From contig NZ_JBHLWN010000008.1 in NCBI RefSeq assembly GCF_042432825.1, positions 70,537 through 134,536 on the forward strand: a stretch of DNA of 64,000 nt. Direction: 5' to 3'. Positions 16,733 through 25,525 of this stretch are shown here, piece by piece; positions within the stretch are counted from its first letter, which is position 1; each line of letters begins with the position of its first letter. The position numbers were made by a program, and so were the translations under genes. The notes beneath the pieces are model-generated. The model did not search any database. It saw only the letters and a program-made list of their open reading frames with translations, and was not told where the DNA came from. Source of the DNA: Gordoniibacillus chartarius. GTDB lineage: Bacteria > Bacillota > Bacilli > Paenibacillales > NBRC-103111.

Positions 16733-16852
16733 ATGACTAGTTTAATCAAAAGCCCCTTCAGCTCCGTTAACAGCGAAAAGTCATGGTATAAGGGGATCGG
16801 TCTCCCCTCCCGTAGCGGAATCAGCCGAAAAAGCGGACGCCGCGCAACCGGG

Positions 16853-18199
16853 CTACCCCCGCCGCAGCTTCGGCTCGACCTGCCGGTCCGCAGGCATAAC
16901 GTCCCCGTCAGCGGAGAGCGGCAGCGTCACCGTGAACGCTGCGCCCTCTCCCGGCGCGCTGCTTACGGCTACCGTACCGCCATGCAGCTCGACGATCTTC
17001 CTCACGATCGCCAGTCCCAGCCCGCTGCCGCCATGCTCGCGGTGGCGCGACCGGTCTGCCTTATAAAACCGCTCGAATACGTGCTGCTGCTGCTCCGCAC
17101 TCAAGCCGACGCCGGTATCCGCGAACGTGACTCTTACCGCATCTGCCCCCCCGTCGGAGCCCCTGCCACTGCCACTGCCCCTGCCCCCGTCACCGCCACT
17201 ACCACTGTTACTACCATTAGCATGACCGTCGCTATTACCATTGCCATTGCCATTACCGTTACCCCTGCCGATGCCGTTGTCGTAAGCGCCGCTGACGGAC
17301 CGCCCTATCCCGCCGCTCTCACCCTCGCCTTCAACAGGTCCGCCGCCCCAGCCGTCTTCACCGGCTCTCACGGTCACGGCCTCCACGCGAATCATCCCGC
17401 CGGGCGGCGTGAACTTCACCGCATTGTGCAGCAGATTCGTCCATACCTGACTCATCAGCTCCTCGTCCGCCGTCACGGTCAGATGCTCCTCCAGCCCGGC
17501 TTCGACGTCCAGCCCTTTGCCGGCCCACTGCGGCTCCGCCGACAGCACGATGTCCCGCAGCTGCCGATCCAGCCGGTACTCCGTCTTCTTGACCGGCTGA
17601 TGCTCCGACTCGAGCGAGGTCAGCTTCAGCAAATTGTCGCTCAGCCGCGACAGACGAGCGCACTCCTTCTCGATGATATCGAGATAACGCTCGCGCTCTT
17701 CGGCGCTCAGGTCGTCCCGCCGCAGCGTCCGGGCGAACCCGCCGATCGACGTCAGCGGCGACTGGAATTCGTGCGATACGTTGGAGATGAACTCCTGCCG
17801 CATTTTTTCCATTTGAGACAGCTCGGAGGTCATCGTATTGATGCTTGCCAGCAGCTCCGCCATGGGCCAGTCGACATGGACCTCCTCAAGCGCTATCGGT
17901 TCATCCAGCTGACCGCGGCCAATGCGCCGAATCGACTCGATGAGCGAGTCGAACATGTTTCTCCGCCGGTCCTTGAACACGAATCCCAATAAGCCGACCG
18001 TCAGCACAATAAGCGACATCGCGGTCAACAAGGTGATGAACGAGGCGATCCATTCCGGCGGCCTTGCATCGAGCCAGCTGTACAGCCCCCACAATCCGTA
18101 TTGTGCCGCCGCCCAGGCTGCGAACAAAATCGCCACAGGCAGAGCGATCCGGCTCGCTAACGCCCCCGCCCCAAACCGCTTGCCGCGCCTTCCTCTCAT
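16853..18199 (-). CDS. Sensor histidine kinase with a Gly/Asn-rich insert in the ATPase domain
   Basis: About 448 residues from the ATG that overlaps the response-regulator stop (ATGA); a longer frame to 18340 would run back into that gene. Two membrane helices (about residues 15-70), a HAMP-like linker, then a HisKA domain with FISNVSHEFQSPLTSI (phospho-acceptor His near residue 141). The HATPase domain follows: N box NLLHNAVKFTPPGG, G1 DTGVGLS, F box ERFYKADRS, G2 GGSGLGLAI. Between the N box and G1 there is an insert of about 70 residues rich in Gly, Asn and Ser, coded by hexamer-like repeats. It is the third gene of an operon with an ABC exporter and an OmpR regulator and probably senses envelope stress or a drug. 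Confidence 0.87.
   Translation of the reverse strand: MRGRRGKRFGAGALASRIALPVAILFAAWAAAQYGLWGLYSWLDARPPEWIASFITLLTAMSLIVLTVGLLGFVFKDRRRNMFDSLIESIRRIGRGQLDEPIALEEVHVDWPMAELLASINTMTSELSQMEKMRQEFISNVSHEFQSPLTSIGGFARTLRRDDLSAEERERYLDIIEKECARLSRLSDNLLKLTSLESEHQPVKKTEYRLDRQLRDIVLSAEPQWAGKGLDVEAGLEEHLTVTADEELMSQVWTNLLHNAVKFTPPGGMIRVEAVTVRAGEDGWGGGPVEGEGESGGIGRSVSGAYDNGIGRGNGNGNGNGNSDGHANGSNSGSGGDGGRGSGSGRGSDGGADAVRVTFADTGVGLSAEQQQHVFERFYKADRSRHREHGGSGLGLAIVRKIVELHGGTVAVSSAPGEGAAFTVTLPLSADGDVMPADRQVEPKLRRG
17150..17285 (-). repeat. In-frame microsatellite in the histidine kinase gene
   Basis: Tandem CCATTG/CCATTA/CCGTTA-type hexamers on the plus strand (about 17210-17270) and CACTGCC units beside them encode a Gly-Asn and Gly-Ser tract within the kinase ATPase domain. 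Confidence 0.7.
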
Positions 18200-18876
18200 G
18201 AGATCGTCACCTCCAGCCGATACCCGAGCCCGCGAATGGTGCGAATGCGAAAGCCCGCCTCCTCCTCGGCAAAACGGTCCCGAAGCCGGTTCACATGCAC
18301 GTCGAGCGTTCGCTCGTTGCCTTCGAAATCGACGCCCCAAATGTCCTCGATCAGCTTATCCCGCGGCAGCGTCCGCCCGGCATTGGCCGCCAGCTTATAC
18401 AGCAGCTCGAACTCCTTGAGCGGCAATGTGACCGGCACACCGCCAACCGCGGCCTCATGGGTCCTGCTGTCCATGCGCAGCCGCCCCGCCTGCACCTGCT
18501 GCGAAACGGAGATGCGATACCGCTTCAAGAGCGCCTTCACCCGGGCGGCCAGTTCCTCGGCTTCGAACGGCTTCACCAAATAATCGTCGACGCCGAGCCG
18601 AAATCCGCGCACTTTATCCGACGTCTCTCCTTTGGCCGTCAGCATCAGGATCGGCAGCTCGTCGCCGTTCCCGCGCAGCCGCGCCACAAGCTCCCAGCCG
18701 TCCATCCGAGGCATCATCACATCGACAACAGCGAGATCCATCCGCTCCCGGGCCAGCAGCTCCAGCGCCGTCGCACCGTCTTCCGCCGTTACGGCGGCCA
18801 GTCCTTCCTGGCGCAGCACGACGCTCACCAGCTCCCGCAAATGCGGATCGTCATCCACAATCAAAATTTTCGTCAC
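18196..18876 (-). CDS. OmpR/PhoB family response regulator
   Basis: A 226-residue regulator with a receiver domain (acidic pair DDD at 8-10, phospho-acceptor Asp52 in VVDVMMPRMDG, Thr in MLTAKG, Lys in LVKPF) and a C-terminal winged helix ending with RTIRGLGYRLE. It overlaps the ABC exporter gene by four bases upstream and the kinase by four bases downstream, so the three proteins are made from one message. It likely controls the exporter operon. The 11-base direct repeats at 20907-20950 are the best candidate binding site. Confidence 0.9.
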   Translation of the reverse strand: MTKILIVDDDPHLRELVSVVLRQEGLAAVTAEDGATALELLARERMDLAVVDVMMPRMDGWELVARLRGNGDELPILMLTAKGETSDKVRGFRLGVDDYLVKPFEAEELAARVKALLKRYRISVSQQVQAGRLRMDSRTHEAAVGGVPVTLPLKEFELLYKLAANAGRTLPRDKLIEDIWGVDFEGNERTLDVHVNRLRDRFAEEEAGFRIRTIRGLGYRLEVTIS

Positions 18877-20738
18877 TCCGCACTCCGCTCCCCCGCCGCC
18901 AGTACAAGCCCCTGTCCCTCAGCCGCACGCCGCACCCGCTCCGAACCACCCTCCGAACCCGGTTGCCCATCCTTCGCCTTCAGCTGGTGGTCCGCAAACT
19001 CCCGGTACAGCGCATGCGTCCGGTACAGCTCTTCATGAGTGCCGATCCCGGTAACAACCCCCTTGTCGAGGAAAACGATCCGGTCGGCGTTCTTCACGGT
19101 CGCCAACCGATGCGCGATGACGACCGTCGTTCGTCCGGCCATCACGTTGTCGAGCGCCTCCTGCACGACGATTTCCGATTTGCTGTCGAGACTCGACGTC
19201 GCTTCGTCGAGCAGCAGCAGCTTCGGATCGCGCAGCAGCGCGCGGGCGATGGCGATACGCTGGCGCTGCCCGCCGGACAGCTTCATCCCGCGCTCGCCGA
19301 CCTGCGTATCGTAGCCGTCCGGCAGCGCCTCGATGAAGCCGTCCGCGTAAGCGAGCCGCGCCGCCGCCCGCAGCTCTTCTTCCGATACAACACGGCAGAG
19401 TCCGTATACGAGGTTATCGCGTATCGTCCCTGCCAGAATCGGGCTCTCCTGCGATACGTAGCCGATCCGTCTCCGCCAGGAGGTCAGCGTGTATGCCTCC
19501 AGCGGCTCGCTGCCGTATCTGAGTGTCCCCTCCTTCGGCTTATAGAAGCGCTCGAGCAGCGCGAACAGCGTCGTCTTGCCGCTTCCGGACGGTCCGACGA
19601 CCGCCGTTACTTGCCCCGGCTCAATCGTGAAGCTGACGCCGCGCAGTACAGGCTCCTCCGCTTTGTAGCCGAACGTCACGCCGTCCAGCGCGATTGCCGC
19701 TCCTGCGTCCCCGGCGCCCAGCACCTTGCCCGCTCCCCGCTCCTCCTCGGCATGATCCAGCGTCGCCAGCATCTCTTCGGTCGCCCCCATCGCCTTCTGC
19801 AGCTGAGTGACGAACATCGTAATTTGCTGGATCGGCATAACAATCTGGAACACGTACAGAATGAAGGCGATCAGCGCCCCTGTCGTAATCTCTCCCGAGG
19901 CGACCCGCATGCCCCCGTATCCGACGATCAGCACCATCAGCAGCATAACAACAAGCCCGATCACCGGAAAAATCAACGCCTGAATCCGGCCTTCGCGAAG
20001 CCCGAACCGATACAGCTGCTCGACGCCGGACTTACCGCGTTCCTCCGCAAACGGCTCGGCGTTGGAAATCTTCAGCAGCCGGATTTCCGACAGGACGCCG
20101 CTGAGGAACGCCGCGAACGACGCCGTCTCATCCTGCAGGCCCTTCGATACTTTATACATGCTTCGTCCCAGCGGCACGAGTACGGCCGCGGTGAGCGGCA
20201 GACCGACGAGCAGCAGCGTCGTCAGCTTCCAATCCAGCACGAACAGCACCGCAACAGCTCCGATAATGGAAATGATACCGGTCACGAATCCCGACAGATG
20301 CTCCGTAATGACCCCTTTGACGACGCCGGTGTCGTTCATCATCCGGCTCACCGTCTCTCCGGACTGCCGCTCGTCGAAATACGATACCGGCAGTACGAGC
20401 AGCTTGTTCCAAAGCAGCTCCCTCAGTCTTGCCACGACCTGCTGGCCGACCCGTCCGAGCAAATAGACCGATAAACCGCTGGCTACCGCTTGCAGCAGGA
20501 ACGCGCCGACAATGCCGGCGATTTGAATTCCGCTTAGGGACGAGAGGGAGAAGCCGTCGACGAGATTTTTCGTAAATAGCGGTATCGTTAAGCTTGCACC
20601 GGTTGTGATGATACTCAGCAGCAGCGCCGCCGACAGCAGCGCCTTCGAAGGCCGGATCCGGCCGAGCAGCTGCAGGAACGGCCGTATGCCGATGGCGCGG
20701 GGCGCACCCGCCGCAGCTTGATTTTGAATGGTAGTCAT
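18873..20738 (-). CDS. ABC exporter, ATP-binding and membrane domains fused (BmrA/MsbA type)
   Basis: A half-transporter of about 621 residues that acts as a homodimer or heterodimer. Six membrane helices in residues about 20-320, then the nucleotide-binding domain with Walker A GPSGSGKT, Q loop, signature LSGGQRQR, Walker B LLLLDEATS and H-loop IAHRL. The C-terminal 40 residues are extra and variable. I start at the ATG (20738), eight bases after AAGGAG; a GTG nine bases further upstream overlaps that site. It is the first gene of an operon with a two-component system, an arrangement common for antimicrobial-peptide or drug exporters. The substrate is unknown. Confidence 0.88.
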   Translation of the reverse strand: MTTIQNQAAAGAPRAIGIRPFLQLLGRIRPSKALLSAALLLSIITTGASLTIPLFTKNLVDGFSLSSLSGIQIAGIVGAFLLQAVASGLSVYLLGRVGQQVVARLRELLWNKLLVLPVSYFDERQSGETVSRMMNDTGVVKGVITEHLSGFVTGIISIIGAVAVLFVLDWKLTTLLLVGLPLTAAVLVPLGRSMYKVSKGLQDETASFAAFLSGVLSEIRLLKISNAEPFAEERGKSGVEQLYRFGLREGRIQALIFPVIGLVVMLLMVLIVGYGGMRVASGEITTGALIAFILYVFQIVMPIQQITMFVTQLQKAMGATEEMLATLDHAEEERGAGKVLGAGDAGAAIALDGVTFGYKAEEPVLRGVSFTIEPGQVTAVVGPSGSGKTTLFALLERFYKPKEGTLRYGSEPLEAYTLTSWRRRIGYVSQESPILAGTIRDNLVYGLCRVVSEEELRAAARLAYADGFIEALPDGYDTQVGERGMKLSGGQRQRIAIARALLRDPKLLLLDEATSSLDSKSEIVVQEALDNVMAGRTTVVIAHRLATVKNADRIVFLDKGVVTGIGTHEELYRTHALYREFADHQLKAKDGQPGSEGGSERVRRAAEGQGLVLAAGERSAE

Positions 20739-20906
20739 GCCATACACTCCTTACGTTCTTGAGATGCCCTTACTTTAGCTCACGAATGTAAATTGAAGTT
20801 AAACCGTATGCGCCAATATCCACCCAGTTGAACCCAGTTTATCGTGTCCGCCCCAAAAATGAAAACGCACGGCGCGCTTATCGGCAATATTGCCTTTCAT
20901 TGGTTA

Positions 20907-20950
20907 TTTTCAGCAGGTTTTCAGTTCCTGTTCAGGCTACATTCATGCAG
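20907..20950 (+). promoter_or_regulatory. Four 11-base direct repeats, possible OmpR-family binding box
   Basis: TTTTCAGCAGG, TTTTCAGTTCC, TGTTCAGGCTA and CATTCATGCAG follow each other with an exact 11-base period, the spacing used by PhoB/PhoP-class regulators. The box lies in the divergent region between the ABC exporter operon and the HD-GYP gene, followed on the plus strand by TATAGG/TATAAG -10-like sequences. Confidence 0.5.
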
Positions 20951-21018
20951 CAATTATAGGATATAAGACATACATAATAGGCATATAGACCTGGGGGGAC
21001 CCCGGCAGAGGAGGAATC

Positions 21019-22023
21019 ATGCGCAAATCGTTCAATACGAGACTGGGATGGTGGCTGGAAAGGCCGGGTTGGTTCATTTGGTGCTTCATCTCGCTTCTGC
21101 CCTTCTGCTGCTTGCTTCAGACGTACGATACGGATCCTTTTATATCCACCGCGTTATTCTTGCTTACGAGCGTGCTCGAAGGGATCGGCCTATGGCGGCT
21201 CGGCGCATACATGCTGCTGCCGGCTTCGCTCGGGGTGACGCTGCTTCAGTACGGGCTTGCCGGCCACGGCCCCAACGCTCATTGGCATTGGATAACCATT
21301 CAGCTGATGATCCATTTCACGACGGCGTGGCTGACCCGGGGGCTTGTCAAACATTTTATTGAGGCGGGGCAAACGAACCTGGATATGATCCTCGCGCTCA
21401 GCAAGTCTCTCGATTCCCGCGACCCGTACACAGCGTTCCACTCCGACAATGTGGCGCATTATGCGGTTCAACTGGCCGCGGCCATGAAGCTGCCGGAATC
21501 CGTCCGGAAGGCCGTCTACGTCGGAGGACTTCTGCACGATATCGGCAAGATCGGGGTGCCTGAAGCGATATTGTCCAAGCCTTCCCGATTGGATGAGCAC
21601 GAATATCACATCATTAAGCAGCACCCGGCGCTTGGCTACGACATCTTAAAGCATATCCCGAAATTCAAGCATAACGGTGTGCTCCAAATAGTTCGCCATC
21701 ACCACGAGCGCTACGACGGAAAAGGCTACCCCAGCGGTCTGAAAGGGGACGAAATCCCCTTAGCTGCAAGAATCATCGCCGTAGCGGACGCCTTTGACGC
21801 CATGGTATCCAAGCGGGCGTACCGCAAGCAAGACACGAATATCGAATATGCGCTGGATGAAATCCGCAAAGGGCGCGGCAGCCAGTTCGATCCGAATATC
21901 GCGGCATTGTTCCTGGATCTGGTGGAGTACGGACAGCTTCGTATGCCGCTTTCCGTAACCGGACAACACGCTGCAAAATCGAATGCCATACTTCGTAGAA
22001 CGTTGAGGGGGATATCCACATGA
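21019..22023 (+). CDS. HD-GYP domain c-di-GMP phosphodiesterase, membrane-bound
   Basis: A 334-residue protein with about three or four N-terminal membrane helices (residues about 17-110) and a cytosolic HD-GYP domain. Key motifs are LLHDIGKIGVPE (metal-binding HD), HHERYDGKGYPSGLKG (the GYP loop) and IIAVADAFDAM. Such enzymes hydrolyse cyclic di-GMP and lower biofilm signalling. It has an excellent GAGGAGG site. Its last four bases (ATGA) overlap the start of a chemoreceptor gene, so second-messenger turnover and a methyl-accepting receptor are translationally coupled here. Confidence 0.9.
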   Translation: MRKSFNTRLGWWLERPGWFIWCFISLLPFCCLLQTYDTDPFISTALFLLTSVLEGIGLWRLGAYMLLPASLGVTLLQYGLAGHGPNAHWHWITIQLMIHFTTAWLTRGLVKHFIEAGQTNLDMILALSKSLDSRDPYTAFHSDNVAHYAVQLAAAMKLPESVRKAVYVGGLLHDIGKIGVPEAILSKPSRLDEHEYHIIKQHPALGYDILKHIPKFKHNGVLQIVRHHHERYDGKGYPSGLKGDEIPLAARIIAVADAFDAMVSKRAYRKQDTNIEYALDEIRKGRGSQFDPNIAALFLDLVEYGQLRMPLSVTGQHAAKSNAILRRTLRGIST

Positions 22024-23720
22024 AGCTGACAATCGGCAAAAAATTGGGTGCGGGATTTATCGTGATTTTACTGCTCCTTCTATCAATGGGAGCCATATCG
22101 ACAACAAAGCTGATTGCGATGGGCGACAAAGCGAAAGAAATCGAAGCCGTCCATTTGCACAGCGTTCAGCTCCTCGGTCAAATCAAAGCGTCCATTGTGA
22201 ATATCGAAAGGCTTACCCTGCGGTACGTGCTGGAACGGGATACGACGGAGAGAAGCGCTCTCGAGACGCAAATCAATAATTCGATCGAAGCGCTGAGGTC
22301 CGAGAAAAGCCAGTATGCGCAGCTGATCAAAACCGATGCGGACAAAGCGGCCTTCACGGCACTGGAGCAAAGCGGAGAGCAAATGAAAACGTACACGTCC
22401 GCACTTCTGCAGTCCGTGAAATCCGGCGATGCCGCCGCCGTCGAGAAGACGGCGAATGAAATGAAGACTCCGTTCAATGAAGCGATTCGGATCGTCGATC
22501 AATTGACGGATTCGAGCCGTGCGGCGTCGGATCAGGCGCTGTCCGAATCCCTTCAGTTATATGAAACCGGCCGTGAAACCGTCGATACCATCAGCATTCT
22601 TGCGCTCATTCTGGCAGCATTGCTGTCGTGGATCATGACTCGGATGATGACGAAGCCGATCGTTCGGATGTCCAGCGCGGCTAAGAAGATTGCAGCCGGG
22701 GATTTGACTTCGGAAGATATTCACGTGGGGAGTACAGACGAGCTCGGCGAACTGGCGGAAGCGTTCAATCAAATGAATGCCAATCTGCGTACGCTGATCC
22801 GCAAGGTGGGCTCCGGCGCAGAGCAAGTAGCCGCGTCAGCTGAAGAGCTGACGGCAACGACCGAGCAAATCCGAACGGCATCGGAGCAAATCGCGGCTGC
22901 GGTCGAGAAGGTCGCGCACGGCTCCGGGCAGCAGGCGCTCAGTATTCATGAAAGCAACGCTTCCTTCCAGGAAATGGCGAGCGGCATGAAGCAAATTGCC
23001 GTCCATGTGGAGAGCGTCAATTCCGCAGTCATCCATGCTTCCGCCATAGCCTCCGAAGGAAATGCGACCGTGCAGTCAACCGTTGACCAGATGAATTCGA
23101 TTCACACTACGGTGGCCGGTCTGGCAAGATCCGTACATAGCTTGAGAGAACGCTCCGCCAATATCGGTCAGATCGTTGAGGTCATCACCGGCATCGCCAG
23201 GCAGACGAACCTCCTCTCCCTGAATGCAGCCATAGAAGCGGCGAGAGTCGGAGACAGCGGCAGCGGTTTTGCCGTAGTAGCCAAGGAAGTCCGCAAGCTG
23301 GCGGAGCAATCGGCCCAATCCGCCGAACAGATCGCCGAGCTGATCGGCGCGATCCAAGAGGAGACCCGGCAGGTTGCAGCGCTGATGGAAACCGGCACTC
23401 ATGAAGTTTCCGAAGGGATTGAGGCCGTACATCTGGCCGGAGAATCGTTCCGGCAAATTCAGAAATCGGTGAATGAGGTTGCCGTCCAGATCCAGGAAGT
23501 ATCCGCCGCAACAGAGCAAATTACGGCAAGCACGGAGCAGGTAGCGTACTCCTTCTCGCTGATTGCGGATATTACCGAGCAAACGACGGAAGGGACGGAC
23601 CGGGTAAAAGCATCCGTGGATGCGCAGGTCGCCTCCATGCTGGAAATCTCCGTCTTTTCCGCCGCTTTGTCGCAAATGTCGGAAGATTTGCAAAACCTTA
23701 TTATGAAATTTAAGGTTTGA
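22020..23720 (+). CDS. Methyl-accepting chemotaxis protein
   Basis: A 566-residue transmembrane chemoreceptor. Membrane helix 1 is about residues 10-30. The extracellular sensor (31-185) is all-helical, like the four-helix-bundle MCP sensors. Membrane helix 2 is about 188-207, followed by a HAMP domain (208-262) and a long coiled-coil signalling domain. The hairpin tip reads NLLSLNAAIEAARVGDSGSG followed by FAVVAKEVRKLAEQS, diagnostic for the CheA/CheW-binding region. The start overlaps the HD-GYP stop. The ligand is unknown. The only chemotaxis-linked neighbours are motA-motB 11 kb away. Confidence 0.92.
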   Translation: MKLTIGKKLGAGFIVILLLLLSMGAISTTKLIAMGDKAKEIEAVHLHSVQLLGQIKASIVNIERLTLRYVLERDTTERSALETQINNSIEALRSEKSQYAQLIKTDADKAAFTALEQSGEQMKTYTSALLQSVKSGDAAAVEKTANEMKTPFNEAIRIVDQLTDSSRAASDQALSESLQLYETGRETVDTISILALILAALLSWIMTRMMTKPIVRMSSAAKKIAAGDLTSEDIHVGSTDELGELAEAFNQMNANLRTLIRKVGSGAEQVAASAEELTATTEQIRTASEQIAAAVEKVAHGSGQQALSIHESNASFQEMASGMKQIAVHVESVNSAVIHASAIASEGNATVQSTVDQMNSIHTTVAGLARSVHSLRERSANIGQIVEVITGIARQTNLLSLNAAIEAARVGDSGSGFAVVAKEVRKLAEQSAQSAEQIAELIGAIQEETRQVAALMETGTHEVSEGIEAVHLAGESFRQIQKSVNEVAVQIQEVSAATEQITASTEQVAYSFSLIADITEQTTEGTDRVKASVDAQVASMLEISVFSAALSQMSEDLQNLIMKFKV

Positions 23721-23731
23721 TGATGCGCATT

Positions 23732-23766
23732 GAGGCTGTTCCAAGGGTACACTTTGGGACAGCCTC
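23732..23766 (+). terminator. Hairpin terminator after the chemoreceptor gene
   Basis: GAGGCTGTTCCAAGG...TTTGGGACAGCCTC forms a 14-pair stem 11 bases after the stop; the T run is weak. A related hairpin, GTGTTCCAAG...CTTGCGGGACAC, occurs at about 24040-24067. Confidence 0.65.
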
Positions 23767-23806
23767 TTCGTGCTTCGCTTGCCGTACCTTCTTCCTGTAA
23801 ATGTAG

Positions 23807-23980
23807 ACAGCGGCATCGAATATAGCTACCCCGGGCTATATCATATTTGGAACATTTCGATATACACTTCCCGATCTCGGCATCGCTCTGGGCGGCATTG
23901 CCCTTGGGCTTATCGCCGATAAGATTTCATATTCGGGCATGTATGCGATCTGCACAGGGCTGTCTACGGTCGCGTCTTGA
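23807..23980 (+). pseudogene. Remnant of an MFS transporter C-terminus
   Basis: The frame between a TAG (23804) and the TGA at 23978 translates to a 57-residue piece containing DLGIALGGIALGLIADKISY, then SGMYAICTGL. This is characteristic of helix 11 of major facilitator drug or sugar exporters. There is no start codon, ribosome binding site or upstream coding sequence, so only the tail of a lost gene remains. Confidence 0.55.
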
Positions 23981-24102
23981 AGCAAACCTGAAAGATAGGG
24001 AATTTATATAAGGGAGAGTTCGTATCGTTCGTAACGAGAGTGTTCCAAGTTTTACTTGCGGGACACCCTGTTTTATGCTGCGCTGCGTAAAGTGGAGGCA
24101 TG

Positions 24103-24141
24103 AAAAAAACCGCCCGCCCACATCGGAAGTGAACGAACGGC
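24103..24141 (-). terminator. Terminator of the small membrane protein gene
   Basis: On the minus strand CCGTTCGTTC pairs with GGGCGGGCGG (with G-T pairs), followed by seven T. Confidence 0.7.
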
Positions 24142-24171
24142 TCTTTGGCGTTATTGGAAATTACTCTGCTG

Positions 24172-24378
24172 TTACCAGCCTTGAATCATAATGACATCCA
24201 TGAACATAAAGACGAGCAAGCTTACGCCTGCAAATGCAATAGCAAACGGATTGCGCTTCGGCGAACGCAGAATGCGGTACAAGCCAAGGGCAATCAGAAT
24301 CGTCCAAGCGATCATGAAGAGGTCAAACGTATTGAAAAGGGATGTTGGTGCCGCTGCTTCTTCAGCTGCCAGAAACAT
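24172..24378 (-). CDS. Small two-helix membrane protein (DUF2759-like)
   Basis: 68 residues with two hydrophobic helices (about residues 18-36 and 44-64) separated by a short basic loop, RSPKRNPFA. It starts with ATG after an AGGAGG site and has its own terminator. Size, topology and the conserved loop resemble the DUF2759/YqgW group of Bacillales small membrane proteins, though I cannot be certain. Function is unknown. Confidence 0.6.
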   Translation of the reverse strand: MFLAAEEAAAPTSLFNTFDLFMIAWTILIALGLYRILRSPKRNPFAIAFAGVSLLVFMFMDVIMIQGW

Positions 24379-24908
24379 GAGAATCCTCCTTCTGGTCGTG
24401 CCCAGTGTTCATTAGTATATATGTTAGCGTTTGAAGCGTGCAGATGCAAGTAGTTTTGACCGTTTGTAACAAGTTTGTCACTACTTGCGTGAAGACATCG
24501 TAATTTCACGAACCAAATACGCTTATGGTGTGCGGCGCCAATTGGGCCAATGTGCCGTGCAACTATAAAATGTCCATCTCCCCCAACATTTATAACCGAT
24601 GCTCCGAAGTCGGGAGCTCCTGAATTTTCACCGATTGTCCTCGTGATTTCCCGGCCGCAGCTCCGATTTATCCAGCACCGCTACCATGACCGGCTTCCGC
24701 TTAGAGGCCATTTGCAAGCAAGCTGAGCCATTATCGGCAACCAGACAAGTCTTAGAGCACATTTCCTCCGCCTCTCTTGCTGCTGCTGTCGCTGTGTTCT
24801 TCTTTTACAAGATCTTTCCTTGACGCAGGTGCACTAAAGTATGGTAAGGTAGAAATGGGGGTTGGTATTTCATTTCGACGGTTCACCTATAGAAGGAGGA
24901 GACGAAGA
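24379..24908. other. 530-base gene-free region
   Basis: Upstream of the divergent DUF2759-like and VOC genes. No convincing gene or promoter is seen; a 44-codon frame on the minus strand (24628-24762) has a ribosome binding site too close to its ATG. Confidence 0.4.
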
Positions 24909-25280
24909 ATGAGCTATCAATTCATAGGCTTAGATCACGTTCAACTGGCGGCACCGGCCGGGTCTGAGAGTGAAGCAAGACGGTTCTACGGCGAATTGCT
25001 CGGATTGCAGGAGGTCGCGAAGCCGGCAGCCTTGCAGGAAAGAGGCGGCGTCTGGTTTCAGGCGGGAAAGCATCAGCTTCACATCGGGATTCAGGAAGGT
25101 CATGACGGCGCTCCGAAAGCGCATCCAGCCTTCCATGTCGAGAATGTAATGCTGCTCAAGCTGCACCTGAAAGAGCACGGGGTCCCCGTGATTGACGATA
25201 CATCGCTGCCGGATGCGACACGTTTCTTTGCCAACGACCCGTTCGGAAACCGCCTTGAGTTCCTGGAGCGCAGAGAATAG
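24909..25280 (+). CDS. VOC (glyoxalase/bleomycin resistance) superfamily protein
   Basis: A 123-residue single VOC domain of paired beta-alpha-beta-beta-beta modules. It begins with LDHVQLAAP, where the His is a metal ligand, carries HLHIGI-type residues in the middle (KHQLHIGIQE) and ends with the family motif DPFGNRLEFLE, where the last Glu is the metal ligand. A perfect AGGAGGAG site fixes the start at this ATG rather than the longer frame from 24777. Possible roles include glyoxalase, dioxygenase or fosfomycin/bleomycin-type resistance; the sequence does not decide. The gene stands alone with its own terminator. Confidence 0.85.
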   Translation: MSYQFIGLDHVQLAAPAGSESEARRFYGELLGLQEVAKPAALQERGGVWFQAGKHQLHIGIQEGHDGAPKAHPAFHVENVMLLKLHLKEHGVPVIDDTSLPDATRFFANDPFGNRLEFLERRE

Positions 25281-25324
25281 CATGTTTACACGCGATGGAG
25301 ACGACATCAGATATCGTATCTAAG

Positions 25325-25369
25325 AAGAACGTTGCAGCCGCAATTATCGCGGGGTGACGTTCTTTTTTT
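25325..25369 (+). terminator. Rho-independent terminator of the VOC gene
   Basis: AAGAACGT...ACGTTCTT outer stem with inner CCGC/GCGG, followed by a run of seven T. Confidence 0.75.
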
Positions 25370-25398
25370 CATGACATTCGTTTGCCGGGAAAATGTTG

Positions 25399-25450
25399 TT
25401 GACACGACACCGAACGGTGTCCTATAATCAAAATGTCACCAAATGGTGTC
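25399..25450 (+). promoter_or_regulatory. Promoter with two ArsR-type operators before the DoxX/ArsR/SRPBCC operon
   Basis: TTGACA (25399-25404) and TATAAT (25423-25428) are 18 bases apart. Operator 1, GACACC-GAAC-GGTGTC (25406-25421), fills the spacer. Operator 2, GTCACC-AAAT-GGTGTC (25435-25450), lies 29 bases downstream over the transcript start. Both are inverted repeats with the same half-site GGTGTC. Confidence 0.75.
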
Positions 25451-25525
25451 CAATTGAAACTCCTTTGTTTAGCTAGTTTGGCAAGTTTGGAACGCGGAAA
25501 TAAAACCATGATGAGGAGGAAGCAA

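Noticed and set aside
16733..17992. 419-codon plus-strand frame
   Set aside because: Antisense to the histidine kinase, whose catalytic boxes are intact on the minus strand.
18963..20474. 503-codon plus-strand frame
   Set aside because: Antisense to the ABC exporter; Arg/Gln/His-rich translation without domains.
24628..24762. 44-codon minus-strand frame with GGAGG
   Set aside because: The ribosome binding site is only two bases from the ATG and no family is recognisable.
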